Below, in pieces: positions 35,177-46,560 of a stretch of DNA of 64,000 nucleotides. The translations under genes were made by a program, and so were the position numbers. This stretch comes from Rhizobium oryziradicis. GTDB taxonomy: Bacteria > Pseudomonadota > Alphaproteobacteria > Rhizobiales > Rhizobiaceae. The DNA lies in contig NZ_MKIM01000025.1 of NCBI RefSeq assembly GCF_001939045.1, forward strand, positions 117,618-181,617, in the 5' to 3' direction. The notes beneath the pieces were generated by a model. The model was not told where the DNA came from, made no database searches, and worked only from the letters and a program-made list of their open reading frames with translations. Every line of letters starts with the position of its first letter. Within the stretch, counting starts at the first letter, position 1.

Positions 35177-36241
35177 TTAGCGCACGAAGCCAAGAATGTC
35201 GCGAACTTCCGTCATGGTTTTTTCAGCGCGCACTCTGGCCCGCTCGCCACCATCGCGCAGCACGGCATCGATATGGCCGGGGTCAGCCACCAAGCGGCGC
35301 ATTTCATCGGTGATCGGGGCCAAAACAGCAACCGCCAAATCCACCAGAGCCGGTTTGAAAACCGAAAACTGCTGACCGCCAAACTCGGCCAGCACGTCGG
35401 CCTTGGTCTTGTCGGCAAGGGCTGCATAAATACCCACCAGATTGTCGGCTTCCGGGCGCCCCTTCAAGCCATCAACCTCGCTTGGCAAGGCATCGGGATC
35501 GGTCTTGGCCTTGCGGATCTTTTTGGAAATCGTTTCCGAATCATCCATCAGGTTGATGCGCGACAGATCCGAGGGATCCGACTTCGACATTTTCTTGGTG
35601 CCGTCTTTCAGGCTCATCACCCGCGGAGCCGGGCCATCAATCATCGGCTCCACCATCGGGAAATAGGCGTGCACCGGCTCGTTGCCAACCGTGATGTCAA
35701 CGCCCAAACCGGTCGGGCGGATTTGCTCGGCAAAGTCCAGATTGAACTTCATGGCGATATCGCGGGTCAGTTCCAGATGCTGCTTCTGGTCATCGCCAAC
35801 CGGCACGTGGGTGGCGCGGTAAACCAGAATGTCTGCGGCCATCAGGCTGGGATAGGCAAACAAGCCAAGCGATGCTTGTTCGCGGTCCTTACCCGCCTTG
35901 TCCTTGAACTGGGTCATGCGGCTCATCCAGCCCATGCGCGTCACGCAATTGAAAATCCAGGCCAGTTCGGCGTGCTGCGGCACTTGTGACTGGTTGAAAA
36001 CAATATGCTTTTTCGGATCAATACCGGCTGCCAGAAAGGCGGCCGTAATCGAGCGGATCTGGCCGCGCATATCCTCATGCACCAGCTGCGCTGTCAGCGC
36101 ATGCAGATCAACAACGCAATAGATGCAGTCGTTGTTGTCTTGCAGGGCGACAAACTTGCGGATGGCACCGAGGTAATTGCCCAGATGCAGATTGCCGGTT
36201 GGCTGAACGCCGGAAAAAACAAGCGGCTTGAATTCACTCAT
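35177..36241 (-). CDS. trpS: Tryptophanyl-tRNA synthetase
   Basis: This 354-residue class I synthetase has the HIGH-type motif TGNLHLGNY at residues ~14-22, the adenylate/Trp pocket region [20 protein letters not shown] and the KMSKS loop [10 protein letters not shown]. The start at 36241 ([14 protein letters not shown]) has GAGG 7 nt upstream; an ATG four codons earlier is disfavoured. Confidence 0.97.
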   Translation of the reverse strand: MSEFKPLVFSGVQPTGNLHLGNYLGAIRKFVALQDNNDCIYCVVDLHALTAQLVHEDMRGQIRSITAAFLAAGIDPKKHIVFNQSQVPQHAELAWIFNCVTRMGWMSRMTQFKDKAGKDREQASLGLFAYPSLMAADILVYRATHVPVGDDQKQHLELTRDIAMKFNLDFAEQIRPTGLGVDITVGNEPVHAYFPMVEPMIDGPAPRVMSLKDGTKKMSKSDPSDLSRINLMDDSETISKKIRKAKTDPDALPSEVDGLKGRPEADNLVGIYAALADKTKADVLAEFGGQQFSVFKPALVDLAVAVLAPITDEMRRLVADPGHIDAVLRDGGERARVRAEKTMTEVRDILGFVR

Positions 36242-36365
36242 GATCGACCTCAAACAGGCTTGTGGAGGGCCTGATACCTCGTGATTTTAGGACTATACCG
36301 CCTTATGCACAGGTGCTGTGCGGGATTCAAGCGATGTTTCTGTGACCGATGGTCCTCAGAGATCA

Positions 36366-36767
36366 TCAGCCCTTTGGTTCAATCAGATCCCAGAGATTGC
36401 CATAGAGGTCTTCAAAGACGGCAACCGTGCCATAGGGCTCAAAGCGCGGCTCTTCGTGAAAGCGCACACCCTTGGCCATAAACGCTGCATGATCACGCCT
36501 GAAATCATCGGTATGCAGAAAAAAGGCAACACGGCCTGCAACCTGATTGCCAATGGCGGCCCTTTGCGTCTCACTATCTGCTTTGGCCAGCAAAAGACCG
36601 GCACTCGTGCCGTTTGGTGCGACCACCACCCAGCGCTTGCCCTCACCCAGATCGTCATTCACCCGGCAGATAAAGCCAAGCGTGTCGCAGTAAAAGGAAA
36701 GCGCCCGATCATAATCGTCCACCATCACCGTCACGGCGGCAATGTGTTTTACCAGCTTATCCGTCAT
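36366..36767 (-). CDS. VOC (glyoxalase/bleomycin-resistance fold) protein
   Basis: The 133-residue protein has VTVMVDDYDRALSFYCDTLGF and the ending VFEDLYGNLWDLIEPKG, which mark a VOC metal-site protein. No specific substrate can be assigned. It overlaps the end of murJ by 11 bp on the same strand, sitting between murJ and trpS. Confidence 0.85.
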   Translation of the reverse strand: MTDKLVKHIAAVTVMVDDYDRALSFYCDTLGFICRVNDDLGEGKRWVVVAPNGTSAGLLLAKADSETQRAAIGNQVAGRVAFFLHTDDFRRDHAAFMAKGVRFHEEPRFEPYGTVAVFEDLYGNLWDLIEPKG

Positions 36768-38340
36768 TGGCCTTCACTTTCGGTTTGCGCTTCAAATTTC
36801 GACGCAGCATGCCAAGATCCGCACCGCCTATGGCAAAGGCGAGACCAAAATACACCACCATGGCCAGAGCAATCTGTACAAACAAAGCCACGGTTTTATG
36901 CAGGAAATGCGCGCCCGGTTGCAGGTAGGGCGAGAAATATCCCGACAAGGCAATTAAAACCGCCCCCATGACCAAAGCTGATGCCAACAGGCGCAGTGCG
37001 CGTGATAGCAAAGGCCAATCCGGCTGCAAGTGCCCCCGCTTGAGCAGCATGGTAAACAGCAACACCGTGTTGATCAGCCCGGCTGCGGCTTCGGCCATGG
37101 CAATGCCGCGTTCTTGCAGGATCGGAAAGAGCGCAATCGACAGGCCCGAATTGACCACGACAGATACCCCGGTGAAGCGCATCGGTGTTTTGGTGTCTTC
37201 TCGGGCATAAAAGCCCGGTTGAAGCGCCTTGATCATCACAAAGAAGGGCAGGCCCAAGCCATACCATGCCAAAATTGCCCCAACAACGCTGGTGTTGTGC
37301 GCGGTAAAGGCTCCGCGTTCATAAAGGACACGAATAATATCGTCTGACAGAACCCAAAGGCCAACGGCGGCTGGCAGGGTTAAAAACAGCACGAATTCAA
37401 TGGAGCGATTCTGAATGGTGGATGCTTCGCGCTCATGGCCCGATTTCAACGCCCGTGCCAATTCCGGCAACAACACGACACCCACCGCCACACCAACCAC
37501 ACCAAGCGGCAATTGATAAATACGATCGGCATATTGCAAGGCGGCAATGGCCCCTTCCTTGCTGGAGGCAATCGCCTGACCAATGACCAGATTGATCTGG
37601 GTGACGCCGCCGGTGATGGCGGCGGGAATGGCCAAAATCAGAAGGCGCTTTACATTTGGGGTGAATTTCGGCCAGCGAAAACCAAGCCTGATGCCGGCAT
37701 GGCGCACGCCGATATAGACCACGAGCAATTGCAAGACACCGGCCACCAGCACCGACCACGACAGATACCAGGCCGTATCCACCGGCTCTGCACCATGATA
37801 GAGCGCATAAACCAGTGCCGAGATCATCACCAGATTGAGGAAAATCGGAGCCACGGCGGCGGCAAAAAAGTGATGCAGCGAGTTGAGCATGCCGCTGAGC
37901 ATGGCGGTGAGCGACATGCACATCAGATAGGGAAACATCACCACGGCAAGGCGCACGGTGAGCGAAAACTTATCGGCATCATCAACAAAGCCGGGCGCGA
38001 TAATGAACCGCACCAAAAGCGGCATGGACAATTCCATGACGATGGTGATCAGCATCAGCACCGAAAACAGAACACCAAACACTTCCTCTGAAAAGCGCTT
38101 GGCTCCGTCCAGCCCGTTTTCTTCAATCTCTTTGGAAAACAGCGGCACGAAGGCAGCATTAAACGCGCCTTCAGCAAACAAGCGGCGAAACAGATTGGGA
38201 AAGCGAAAGGCGGCGTAAAACACATCGGCCACCGGCCCGGTGCCAAGGGCGGCTGCCATGGCCGTTTCGCGGGCAAAGCCGAAAAGTCGGCTGCCCAGCG
38301 TGGCACCACCGACTGTCATAAACTTTTTGACAAGGGACAT
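36757..38340 (-). CDS. murJ: Lipid II flippase MurJ
   Basis: This 527-residue membrane protein of the MOP superfamily flips lipid II across the inner membrane for peptidoglycan synthesis. The start MSLVKKFMTVGGATLGSRLFGFARE and the RFPNLFRRLFAEGAFNAAFVP loop are hallmark MurJ residues. Fourteen membrane helices are expected from the hydrophobic pattern. It begins 1 bp after the glnD stop, so it is coupled to glnD. Confidence 0.96.
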   Translation of the reverse strand: MSLVKKFMTVGGATLGSRLFGFARETAMAAALGTGPVADVFYAAFRFPNLFRRLFAEGAFNAAFVPLFSKEIEENGLDGAKRFSEEVFGVLFSVLMLITIVMELSMPLLVRFIIAPGFVDDADKFSLTVRLAVVMFPYLMCMSLTAMLSGMLNSLHHFFAAAVAPIFLNLVMISALVYALYHGAEPVDTAWYLSWSVLVAGVLQLLVVYIGVRHAGIRLGFRWPKFTPNVKRLLILAIPAAITGGVTQINLVIGQAIASSKEGAIAALQYADRIYQLPLGVVGVAVGVVLLPELARALKSGHEREASTIQNRSIEFVLFLTLPAAVGLWVLSDDIIRVLYERGAFTAHNTSVVGAILAWYGLGLPFFVMIKALQPGFYAREDTKTPMRFTGVSVVVNSGLSIALFPILQERGIAMAEAAAGLINTVLLFTMLLKRGHLQPDWPLLSRALRLLASALVMGAVLIALSGYFSPYLQPGAHFLHKTVALFVQIALAMVVYFGLAFAIGGADLGMLRRNLKRKPKVKANDG

Positions 38341-38341
38341 G

Positions 38342-41170
38342 TCAGGCGCGGGCCTTCTTCTGGGGCAAAGGTGCTTTTACATTCACCGGCGGCAAAACCC
38401 CGGAGGGCATTTTGCCTCTGGCATCTTCAGGCTGCTCATTCATGACCGCTTTGAGGCGAGATACAATGCTGGCCTGACGGTTTTCATTGGTAATTTTTTG
38501 ACCAACCAGATCGGTGACGTAAAATGTATCGATCACTTTTTCGCCAAAGGTGGTGATGCGGGCCGAATGAATATCCAAAGACAGATCTGAAAACGCCGCC
38601 GTGACCTCGGCCAACAGACCGATGCGGTCGAGGCATTCCACCTCCACCACCGTGAATTTGTTGGACAGGCTGTTGGCAATCGTCACATGCGGTTTGACGG
38701 TAAAGGTCTTGCTTTTCTTCTTGGCCTTGGCGCGGGTGGCAATCACTTCTGGCAGGCGCTTTTTCCCGGCCAGAACATCTTCAATCATCTTGCTGATGGT
38801 GTTGGCACGGCGCATTTCATCTTCATCAATGTCGAATTCGCGGTTGATCAAGATGGTGTCCAGTGCACGGCCATCGGTGGTGGTGAAAATCTGCGCATCG
38901 GCAATATTGGCCCCGGCTGCCGCACAGGCTCCAGCAATTATTGACAGAAGACGCGGATGGTCAGGTGCAAGAACGGTAATTTCGGTGATGGCGTGGAAGG
39001 AATGGCTGCGCACCATGGTGGCCAGCACCTGCCCTGCCTTATCGGCTTGACGAATGAAATTGGCGTGCCGCACCTGATCTTCCAGCGATACCGTCAGCAA
39101 ATAGGGCTGATAATGCAGCTTTGTGTAGGTTTTCTGGTCTTTCTGGCTCCAGCCAGACAGGGCGGCTGCCAATTGCTCGGCGGCATATTTCGCCCGTTCT
39201 TTTCGCGGGCTCTCTGAGAACCCGCCCGAGAGCAAAAGCTCGGTCTCATAATACAGCGTGCGCAGCAACTGGCCTTTCCAGCCGTTCCACACGCCGGGGC
39301 CAACGGCGCGAATATCACAGACTGTCAGCACCAGCAGCATGCGCAACCGATCCAGCGATTGCACTTTCTCGGCAAAATCGGTGATGGTCTTGCGATCGTT
39401 CAAATCGCGGGTCTGGGCCACCATCGACATCAAAAGGTGCTGCTCGATCAGCCAAACCACCAGTTCGGTCTGCTTTTCATTCAGGCCAAAACGCGGGCAC
39501 AGCTTGCGCGCCACCTTGGCTCCGGCAATCGAGTGATCTTCCTGGCGCCCCTTGGCCACATCATGCAAAAGCACCGCCACAAACAGCACGGTGCGCTCTT
39601 CGATGCTCGGCATCAATTTCACCGCCAGCGGATGGATATCATCATGCTTGCCCTGATCAATCTCGGCTAGCACACCGACAGAGCGGATCAAATGCTCATC
39701 CACGGTGTAGTGATGATACATGTTGAACTGCATCATCGAAACAATACGACCAAAATCGGGGATGAACTTGCCCAACACGCCCGCCTCATTGAGCCGGATC
39801 AGCATAAGCGCGGGATCGCGTTTGGAGGTCAGAATCGACAAAAACAGCCGGTTTGCTTCTTCGTTTTCGCGAAAATCAGCATCAATCAGCGGCAAGGATC
39901 GGGTGATGGCCTTCAGCGCATCCGGATGCAGCTCCAGCGAATGCAAATCGGCCACATAGAAAAAGCGCATGATATTGATGGGATCACGGGTGAACACATC
40001 CGGTCCCGACAGCGCAATACGGCCCTTGTCTTCAATAAATTCTGGTGTTCCGGGAATGCGGCGCGGGCGATTGGCAAAGCGGCCAATCACGGCCGTCAAC
40101 CCCGGTGCCGCCTTGGCTTGCTTCTCTTCAAGGCTTGCGCAGATGATGCGGGTCAGATCACCGACGTTTTTGGCCACATGAAAGTAATGCTTCATGAAGC
40201 GCTCAACCGCTGAAAGGCCGGGGCGCGCATGATAGCCAAGATTTTGAGCAATCTCCGGCTGGAGATCAAACGACAGGCGCTCTTCCGGCTTGCCGGTGGC
40301 AAAATGCATGTGGCAGCGCACAGCCCACAGGAAATCGTCGGATTTTTGAAACATCCGCCATTCCTGACGCGACAACACGCCCAGTTTGACCAGATCGGCA
40401 GGATCGGAGATGTGGTAATAGTATTTGGCAATCCAGAACAGCGTGTGCAGATCGCGAAGCGCGCCTTTGCCTTCCTTGACATTCGGCTCGACCAGATAGC
40501 GGGTATCGCCCGCCTTTCGGTGGCGCTCATCGCGCTCGGCCAGCTTGGCGGCAATGAATTCATGGGCGGTTTTTTCCACCACTTCCGTATCAAACCGCTT
40601 TTGCAACTCGCTCACCAAAAGCACCTCGCCGCAAATAAAGCGGGTTTCCAAAATGGCTGTGCGAATGGTCATATCGGTGCGCGACAGGCGGATGCATTCT
40701 TCCACCGTGCGGGTGGCATGGCCGACCTTGAAGCCAAGATCCCAGAGAATATAGAGCAAAAACTCCACCGCCTTATTGGCATTGGGGCAGGATTTTGCAC
40801 TCAGCAAAAACAGCAAATCAATATCAGAACCGGGAGCCAGCGTGCTGCGACCATAGCCGCCAACGGCCGCGACCGCAAATTCCGAGGCGGTTCCCTCATA
40901 GACGGTTTCGACCACGATACGATGCACCAGCGTGATCAGCTTGTCTTGCACATCCGAAATCATCTCGGCACATTCAAGGCCGCTGCCATTGGCGATCAGA
41001 TGTTGGCGCGCCGCCTCGCGACCATCCATGCTTGCCTTTTTCAAAAGCGGCAACAAAGCCGCCCGCTTGTCCAGCACCTTGCCGGTCTTTTTGACAATAG
41101 ACATGCACTCCGCTTCCAATGCCTTGAAATCGGGAAGTGTCGCGTCAGGTACATCGTGCTTGGTCATCAT
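38342..41170 (-). CDS. glnD: Bifunctional uridylyltransferase/uridylyl-removing enzyme GlnD
   Basis: This 942-residue nitrogen sensor adds or removes UMP on PII proteins according to glutamine. Domains in order: nucleotidyltransferase with [19 protein letters not shown] (~residues 110-130), GlnD PII-uridylyltransferase helical region, HD domain with YHHYTVDEH and LLHDVAKGR (~480-530), and two ACT domains in the last ~200 residues ([18 protein letters not shown] and [18 protein letters not shown]). Length matches rhizobial GlnD. Confidence 0.97.
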   Translation of the reverse strand: MMTKHDVPDATLPDFKALEAECMSIVKKTGKVLDKRAALLPLLKKASMDGREAARQHLIANGSGLECAEMISDVQDKLITLVHRIVVETVYEGTASEFAVAAVGGYGRSTLAPGSDIDLLFLLSAKSCPNANKAVEFLLYILWDLGFKVGHATRTVEECIRLSRTDMTIRTAILETRFICGEVLLVSELQKRFDTEVVEKTAHEFIAAKLAERDERHRKAGDTRYLVEPNVKEGKGALRDLHTLFWIAKYYYHISDPADLVKLGVLSRQEWRMFQKSDDFLWAVRCHMHFATGKPEERLSFDLQPEIAQNLGYHARPGLSAVERFMKHYFHVAKNVGDLTRIICASLEEKQAKAAPGLTAVIGRFANRPRRIPGTPEFIEDKGRIALSGPDVFTRDPINIMRFFYVADLHSLELHPDALKAITRSLPLIDADFRENEEANRLFLSILTSKRDPALMLIRLNEAGVLGKFIPDFGRIVSMMQFNMYHHYTVDEHLIRSVGVLAEIDQGKHDDIHPLAVKLMPSIEERTVLFVAVLLHDVAKGRQEDHSIAGAKVARKLCPRFGLNEKQTELVVWLIEQHLLMSMVAQTRDLNDRKTITDFAEKVQSLDRLRMLLVLTVCDIRAVGPGVWNGWKGQLLRTLYYETELLLSGGFSESPRKERAKYAAEQLAAALSGWSQKDQKTYTKLHYQPYLLTVSLEDQVRHANFIRQADKAGQVLATMVRSHSFHAITEITVLAPDHPRLLSIIAGACAAAGANIADAQIFTTTDGRALDTILINREFDIDEDEMRRANTISKMIEDVLAGKKRLPEVIATRAKAKKKSKTFTVKPHVTIANSLSNKFTVVEVECLDRIGLLAEVTAAFSDLSLDIHSARITTFGEKVIDTFYVTDLVGQKITNENRQASIVSRLKAVMNEQPEDARGKMPSGVLPPVNVKAPLPQKKARA

Positions 41171-41264
41171 CGTCCGGATCGTGTTTGCAGCTGCTTATCA
41201 ATAAGCAGCTCTTCATCATAACGGGTTTAGCGCTTTTTGGGCGCTCCAAGCAACATATTACAAA

Positions 41265-43994
41265 TCAAGCCTTGCCAAGTTGTTTCTTCAACTCATAAAG
41301 CGCATCCATTGCCTGCCTTGGCGTCAGCTCATCCAGATCCAGCTTGCGCAAAGCGTCCTCCACGGCGGATGCCTTTGCCGTTTGCGGGGTTTCGCGCCGC
41401 ATGGTGGCCTGAAACAGTGGTAGATCATCAATCAACTGGCTGGCCGGATTTTTACGGTCCGTCTCTTCCAACTGGTTCAGCACATTGCGTGCCCGCTCCA
41501 CCACTGCCGCTGGCAGTCCCGCCAAGCGCGCCACCTGAATACCATAAGAGCGGTCTGCCGCCCCCGGCCCCACTTCATGGAGGAAAATCACATCACCCTG
41601 CCATTCCTTGACCATCATGGTGACGTTTGACAGCCGATCCAGCTTCTCGGAAAGCGCCGTCAACTCATGAAAATGGGTGGCAAACAAGGAGCGGCAGCGA
41701 TTGACCTCGTGCAAATGCTCAACCGTTGCCCAGGCAATGGAAAGCCCGTCAAAGGTGGCGGTGCCACGGCCAATTTCATCGAGAATGACCAGCGATTTCT
41801 CACCAGCCTGATTGAGAATGGCCGCCGTTTCGACCATTTCCACCATGAAGGTCGAGCGGCCACGGGCCAGATCATCGGAAGCCCCAACACGCGAAAACAG
41901 CCGATCAACAATGCCGATATGGGCAGAACCCGCTGGCACAAAAGACCCCATTTGCGCCAAAATCGCAATCAGCGCATTTTGGCGCAAGAAGGTCGATTTA
42001 CCGCCCATATTCGGGCCGGTCAGCATCCAGATGGCACCGCCTTTTTGGCCGGATTTCGGCGATAGATCACAATTGTTGGCAATAAACGGACTTGCCGCCT
42101 GTTTGCGCAACGCCTGCTCCACCACCGGATGACGCCCGGCGACAATGGCAAACATGCGGCTGTCATCGACCAATGGCCGGCAATAGCCCTGCTCTTCGGC
42201 CAAAACGGCAAGACCTGCCGCTACATCCATCACCGCCAAAGCGCGCGCAGCTTTTTTAATCGCTTCCGCCTCACTCACCACGGCCAAGCGCATGCGCTCA
42301 AAGGCGGCAAGCTCGATCTCCAGCGCCTGGCCTGCCGCATTGGCAATGCGGCTTTCGAGATCGGCAAGCTCGGTGGTGGTAAAGCGCATGGCATTGGCCA
42401 TGGATTGGCGATGAATAAAGCGGGCTTTTGCATCGCCTTCCGTCAAAGGACCTGCATTGTTGGCGGTGACCTCAATGAAATAGCCAAGCACATTGTTGTG
42501 CTTGATTTTGAGCGATTTCACCCCGGTTTCTTCGGAATATTGCAATTGCAGCCCGGCAATCACCCGGCGGGACTGATCGCGAAGGGCGCGCACCTCATCC
42601 AGCGCCTCATCCGCCCCTTCTTTCAAGAAGCCGCCGTCACGCTTCAAAAGTGGTAGCTCATCGGCCAGCATGGAGCTGAGCAGATATTCCAAAGATGGTG
42701 GCGGCATTTCCAGATCGCTCAGTGCCGTGGCAAGCTCGGTTGGCAAAATGGCTCCGCGCAACAGGCCTGCTGCATCCGCAGCCGTCACCAGACCTTGGCG
42801 AATGGCGGCCAGATCACGCGGACCGCCCCGGTCCAGCGCCAAGCGCGACAAGGCCCGCGGCATGTCGGGCGCGCGCTTTAACAACTCGCGCAACCGCTCG
42901 GTCAAGAAATTATCGGTGAGGAAATAGGCAACAGAATCCTGCCGGTCGGCAATGACGTCCACTTCCGTCAAAGGTGACATCAGGCGCTCTGCCATCAACC
43001 GCGCCCCGCCGCCGGTGACGGTGCGATCAATCGCATTGAGCAACGAGCCTTCACGCTGACCAGACAGGGTTTTTACCAGTTCCAGATTGCCACGCGTGGC
43101 CGCATCAATGAACATCGTTGATGATGATGATTGCCGCTCCGGCAGGCCCAGCGGTGGCCGCTCGGAAATTTGGGTTTTTTCAACATAGGCAATGGCAGCG
43201 GCTGCTGCCGCAAGCTCCGGCCGTGAGAAACTGCCAAACCCATCCAGCGTCTGCACGGCAAAATAGCGGGTTATGCGGCCCTCTGCCGAGGCGCTATCAA
43301 ACAAAATAGCCGGCTGCGGCACCACCACACGGCCCAGAACGTCGAATGCGGGTTTGAGCTCAGGGTCCTGCATCAGATTGTCGGCAACAATCACTTCGCG
43401 CGGATCAATGCGGAAAATATCGGCCAACAGCCGGGTGGCATTGGTTTCGGCCAATCGGAAAACGCCGGTGGAAATATCAATCCACGCCAAGGCCAGCTCT
43501 TCCGCCCCGCCCCGCACACGGGCCAGTGCCATCAGATAATTGGTCTCAGAGGGTGACAGCAGTTTTTCTTCGGTCAGCGTGCCCGGCGTCACCAACCGCA
43601 CCACACCGCGCTTGACCACAGATTTGGAGCCGCGCTTTTTAGCCTCCGCCGGATCTTCCTGCTGCTCGCAGACTGCCACACGAAAGCCCAGAGCAATCAA
43701 GCGCTGCAAATAATCGTCCGATGCATGCACAGGCACACCGCACATAGGAATATCATGACCCAGATGCTGGCCGCGCTTGGTCAGCGTAATGCCAAGCGCA
43801 CGCGATGCATCAACGGCATCTTCAAAAAACAGCTCGTAAAAATCGCCCATGCGATAAAACAGCAAGGAGCCAGGATTATTGGCCTTGATCTCAATATACT
43901 GCTCCATCATCGGCGTTGCCGTGGCACGGCTTTCCTCTGATGTCAGCATCGCAGTATTCAAAACATCTTGTCCGGCAGCATTGATAATGGTCAC
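41265..43994 (-). CDS. mutS: DNA mismatch repair protein MutS
   Basis: This 909-residue mismatch-recognition ATPase has the mismatch-binding motif [19 protein letters not shown] (Phe-x-Glu) near residue 45, Walker [14 protein letters not shown] and Walker [17 protein letters not shown], and the C-terminal dimerisation tail. The glnD-mutS neighbourhood is standard in rhizobia. Either of the first two ATGs could start it. Confidence 0.97.
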   Translation of the reverse strand: MTIINAAGQDVLNTAMLTSEESRATATPMMEQYIEIKANNPGSLLFYRMGDFYELFFEDAVDASRALGITLTKRGQHLGHDIPMCGVPVHASDDYLQRLIALGFRVAVCEQQEDPAEAKKRGSKSVVKRGVVRLVTPGTLTEEKLLSPSETNYLMALARVRGGAEELALAWIDISTGVFRLAETNATRLLADIFRIDPREVIVADNLMQDPELKPAFDVLGRVVVPQPAILFDSASAEGRITRYFAVQTLDGFGSFSRPELAAAAAAIAYVEKTQISERPPLGLPERQSSSSTMFIDAATRGNLELVKTLSGQREGSLLNAIDRTVTGGGARLMAERLMSPLTEVDVIADRQDSVAYFLTDNFLTERLRELLKRAPDMPRALSRLALDRGGPRDLAAIRQGLVTAADAAGLLRGAILPTELATALSDLEMPPPSLEYLLSSMLADELPLLKRDGGFLKEGADEALDEVRALRDQSRRVIAGLQLQYSEETGVKSLKIKHNNVLGYFIEVTANNAGPLTEGDAKARFIHRQSMANAMRFTTTELADLESRIANAAGQALEIELAAFERMRLAVVSEAEAIKKAARALAVMDVAAGLAVLAEEQGYCRPLVDDSRMFAIVAGRHPVVEQALRKQAASPFIANNCDLSPKSGQKGGAIWMLTGPNMGGKSTFLRQNALIAILAQMGSFVPAGSAHIGIVDRLFSRVGASDDLARGRSTFMVEMVETAAILNQAGEKSLVILDEIGRGTATFDGLSIAWATVEHLHEVNRCRSLFATHFHELTALSEKLDRLSNVTMMVKEWQGDVIFLHEVGPGAADRSYGIQVARLAGLPAAVVERARNVLNQLEETDRKNPASQLIDDLPLFQATMRRETPQTAKASAVEDALRKLDLDELTPRQAMDALYELKKQLGKA

Positions 43995-44112
43995 GGCTTC
44001 ATATTTCGCTTCAATGAGGTTTGCCAGACATTAACGGCATTGCTGAGCCTCTGACAACCACGCGCCACAAAAGCAGCCACCCTGCCCACAACAAGCTTTC
44101 ACGACAGAGTGC

Positions 44113-45039
44113 TCAAGCGTCACCATTCAAGGCAGGCACCGCAGCACGAAGACGCGCAATATCTTCCTCCAGTTCACTGCGCACCCAGCGTTTGAAGGTC
44201 TCAACCTTGGCACTGCGACGGGCACCTTGTGCGGACACAAAATAATGGGCAAGCCCTGTTTTGATCGCCGGGCCAAACGGCACCACCAATTGCTGTTGCT
44301 GTAATTGATGCGAAGCAATGGTCTCCCACGCCAGAAAAACGCCCTGACCCGCCAAAGCAGCATCCAGACAAAGCGATGCCTCACTGAAAACATGGCGCGT
44401 TTTCATGGCTCCACCCTGCAAACCAACCGACGACAACCAGAGATCCCAGGTAAACATGGCCCGCCCGTCAACGATCACAGGCAAATCAAGCAGATCTTCT
44501 GGCCCTTTGAGGTGGCGCGCCAGATGCGGCGTGCAGACCGGAAACACCCGTTGCTCATGCAACAATTCTGCATGCACGCCCGGCCATTGTCCGCGTCCGA
44601 CACGAACGCACACATCCACATCCGTTGACGCCGGATCAACCAGCCGATCACTGGCTTCCATGCGCAGACTGATGTTTGGAAACCGCTCTGAAAAAGCTGT
44701 GATGCGATGAACAAGCCAACGGGCTGCAAAAACAGGGGCGACGGAAATCGTCAACACGGTATCATCGCCCTTGAGGGCAAGGCCAACACCGCCATTCAGA
44801 TGACGAAATCCTTCGTTCAAACGTGCAATGATGGCTTCTGCTACCGCCGTTACCACCATGCCCCGGCTGGTACGCTCAAACAATTGCAGGTGCAATTGCT
44901 GCTCGGTTTTGATGACTTGCTGGCTGACCGCACCAATCGACACCCCAAGTTCATCAGCCGCCGCTTGCAGCGACCCCAGGCGTCCAACGGCCTCCACGGC
45001 CCGCAATCCATTGAGATGCACGAGGTTCAGGTTTTTCAT
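44113..45039 (-). CDS. LysR-family regulator (GcvA-like)
   Basis: The 308-residue protein has a LysR winged helix (HLNGLRAVEAVGRLGSLQAAAD, SIGAVSQQVIKTEQQL) and a periplasmic-binding-fold effector domain (ISVAPVFAARWLVHRI, ISLRMEASDRLVDP). It looks like the GcvA branch, to which rhizobial VtlR belongs; VtlR controls small DUF1127 proteins in Brucella and Agrobacterium. A tiny DUF1127-like frame lies 144 bp away in the opposite direction, which fits that pattern. The effector is unknown. Confidence 0.88.
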   Translation of the reverse strand: MKNLNLVHLNGLRAVEAVGRLGSLQAAADELGVSIGAVSQQVIKTEQQLHLQLFERTSRGMVVTAVAEAIIARLNEGFRHLNGGVGLALKGDDTVLTISVAPVFAARWLVHRITAFSERFPNISLRMEASDRLVDPASTDVDVCVRVGRGQWPGVHAELLHEQRVFPVCTPHLARHLKGPEDLLDLPVIVDGRAMFTWDLWLSSVGLQGGAMKTRHVFSEASLCLDAALAGQGVFLAWETIASHQLQQQQLVVPFGPAIKTGLAHYFVSAQGARRSAKVETFKRWVRSELEEDIARLRAAVPALNGDA

Positions 45040-45182
45040 ATAGAAAACCTACAGTCAAATCCGCAAACTCTCAATTGCATCAAGGGGCCATAATTCAGAA
45101 ATTGAACCCGCTTTGACCACACAGCTTAGGGCCGTGAGAACAGATTTTCGGAAAAACCCGACGCAACAGGGAGCGGACCACC

Positions 45183-45395
45183 ATGAAGCTTGCCTCTATC
45201 GCCAAAAAATGGATGACGAGAGCTTTCTTTTCACAAGTCACGCCTGCTCTTCCATGGGATAGATACCATGAAAGAATGTCACAGCGTCAGTTGGCAGACC
45301 TCGTCATTCCACCGGAAGACCTGCACGAGGATGTCAGCTTGAGAAACGGCCAGACGCGCCATAGTAGTTCAGGAACCGACCAGACAGGCTGGTGA
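45183..45395 (+). CDS. Possible small DUF1127-like protein
   Basis: The 70-residue frame follows a good GGGAGCGG ribosome-binding site and diverges from the LysR gene. Its Arg/Lys-rich start and the stretch RQLADLVIPPEDLHEDVSL weakly resemble the DUF1127 pattern (an Arg-rich helix followed by an acidic Leu motif). The last 20 codons overlap the end of olsB on the other strand. Small, divergent DUF1127 genes next to LysR regulators are frequent in rhizobia. Family membership is uncertain. Confidence 0.5.
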   Translation: MKLASIAKKWMTRAFFSQVTPALPWDRYHERMSQRQLADLVIPPEDLHEDVSLRNGQTRHSSSGTDQTGW

Positions 45396-46206
45396 GTGGC
45401 AAGACAATCAGCACGTCGGTGGTGTTGAAAGCATGGTCAATCACGGCACCCGTGCCAATCATCGCGCCAATGCGCAAATAGCCTTTTACCAGAGGCGGCA
45501 TGGAGGCGACAGCGCGGCGGGCATCGACGATCTCAGAAGGCATCAGATCCATTGCGCGAAACAGTTCTGGCCGGGCGGAGACAGCCCACTCGTCTTTCGC
45601 AGAGGCGTTTTGGGCCAGAAATGACAGCGCCAGCGCATGCTTTTCAGGCTGAACGCCCGGAAAAGACGCGCATCCAAATAGCGCATCAATATTATGGCGC
45701 ACCGAATAGGCCCAATTGCCCTGCCACAGCAGTTCAACCGTGCGCTTGGTGCGGTAATCGGGAAGCACACAGGAGCGTCCAAGCTCCATGAAGCGCTTTT
45801 CAGGATGGCGCTCCAGCAAGGCCTCAATGGAAAACTCTGACGCGGAATAAAAACCTGAGTTGGCAAGCGCCACTTCATGGCGCAGCAAGCGATAGGTGCC
45901 GACAATCTGATCTTCAGGATCACCCTCGATTGCACGATCCAGCACGAGAAGATGATCGCAGATGTCATCAAAGGCGTCGAAATCAAGCTTCAAGCGCATG
46001 GCTTCGCTGGGCAGGCGAGCCTTCATTTCCTCTACGAAAATCCGATATCGCATCGCCTGAGAGGCTTTCACCTCTGACGGATTTCGAGCAAGTCGCACCT
46101 CAAGGGTGCCTAGTCGTCCAAAAACATCACTTTCACGCCCGTCAACCTCTCCTGCGAGACGATTGGCCTTGGCGTTTTCGAGACGATCAAGAAGTTCGAC
46201 TGTCAT
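45334..46206 (-). CDS. olsB: GNAT-fold ornithine lipid N-acyltransferase OlsB
   Basis: The 290-residue protein matches OlsB, which transfers a 3-hydroxyacyl chain from acyl-ACP to ornithine to make lyso-ornithine lipid. Typical parts are LEVRLARNPSEVKASQAMRY with RIFVEEM, IVGTYRLLRHEVA, RFMELGRSCVLPDYR and LFGCASFPGV. The ATG at 46206 starts MTVELLDRLENA; the upstream extension is not conserved. In Sinorhizobium olsB lies just after mutS and is induced by phosphate starvation; a candidate Pho box lies upstream here too. Confidence 0.88.
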   Translation of the reverse strand: MTVELLDRLENAKANRLAGEVDGRESDVFGRLGTLEVRLARNPSEVKASQAMRYRIFVEEMKARLPSEAMRLKLDFDAFDDICDHLLVLDRAIEGDPEDQIVGTYRLLRHEVALANSGFYSASEFSIEALLERHPEKRFMELGRSCVLPDYRTKRTVELLWQGNWAYSVRHNIDALFGCASFPGVQPEKHALALSFLAQNASAKDEWAVSARPELFRAMDLMPSEIVDARRAVASMPPLVKGYLRIGAMIGTGAVIDHAFNTTDVLIVLPLTSLSGRFLNYYGASGRFSS

Positions 46207-46560
46207 GGCGGATCCATCCGGCGCTATTAAACAAGACGTGTTAAACACGGATATACGACAAGATGTTGACACAAAACGTCACAATTCGTGACTTTCTCAT
46301 CTTAACATCACAATTCCATGAAACATAAGAATCAAAAGCATATATCCCTTTGATTTTCAGGGGTATGCCTCAGCGGTAGTCGAATTTCAATATCACGCTG
46401 TCTTGCTCCATCAACTTTACACTGTCTGTCAACATTCCTGTCTTGCGATCAAGTATTGTCACAACTTGCGAAAAATTCAAGCGAATGCGACAGGCTGATG
46501 ATGAGCTGACACCTTGCTGCACCCGATCTTCAAAGGGCATGCTTCACAGGAAAGGGCTTT
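46207..46560. other. olsB upstream region
   Basis: No gene is supported in this 354-bp region. It holds a candidate Pho box (46307-46324) and a perfect palindrome GTCACAATTCGTGAC (46278-46292), both before olsB. The rest shows no recognised element. Confidence 0.55.
46307..46324 (-). promoter_or_regulatory. Candidate Pho box before olsB
   Basis: On the minus strand GTTTCAT (46318-46324) and TTGTGAT (46307-46313) are spaced exactly 11 bp, about 100 bp before the olsB ATG. GTTTCAT is identical to the middle repeat of the pstS Pho box. Each unit matches CTGTCAT at five of seven bases. Confidence 0.4.
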
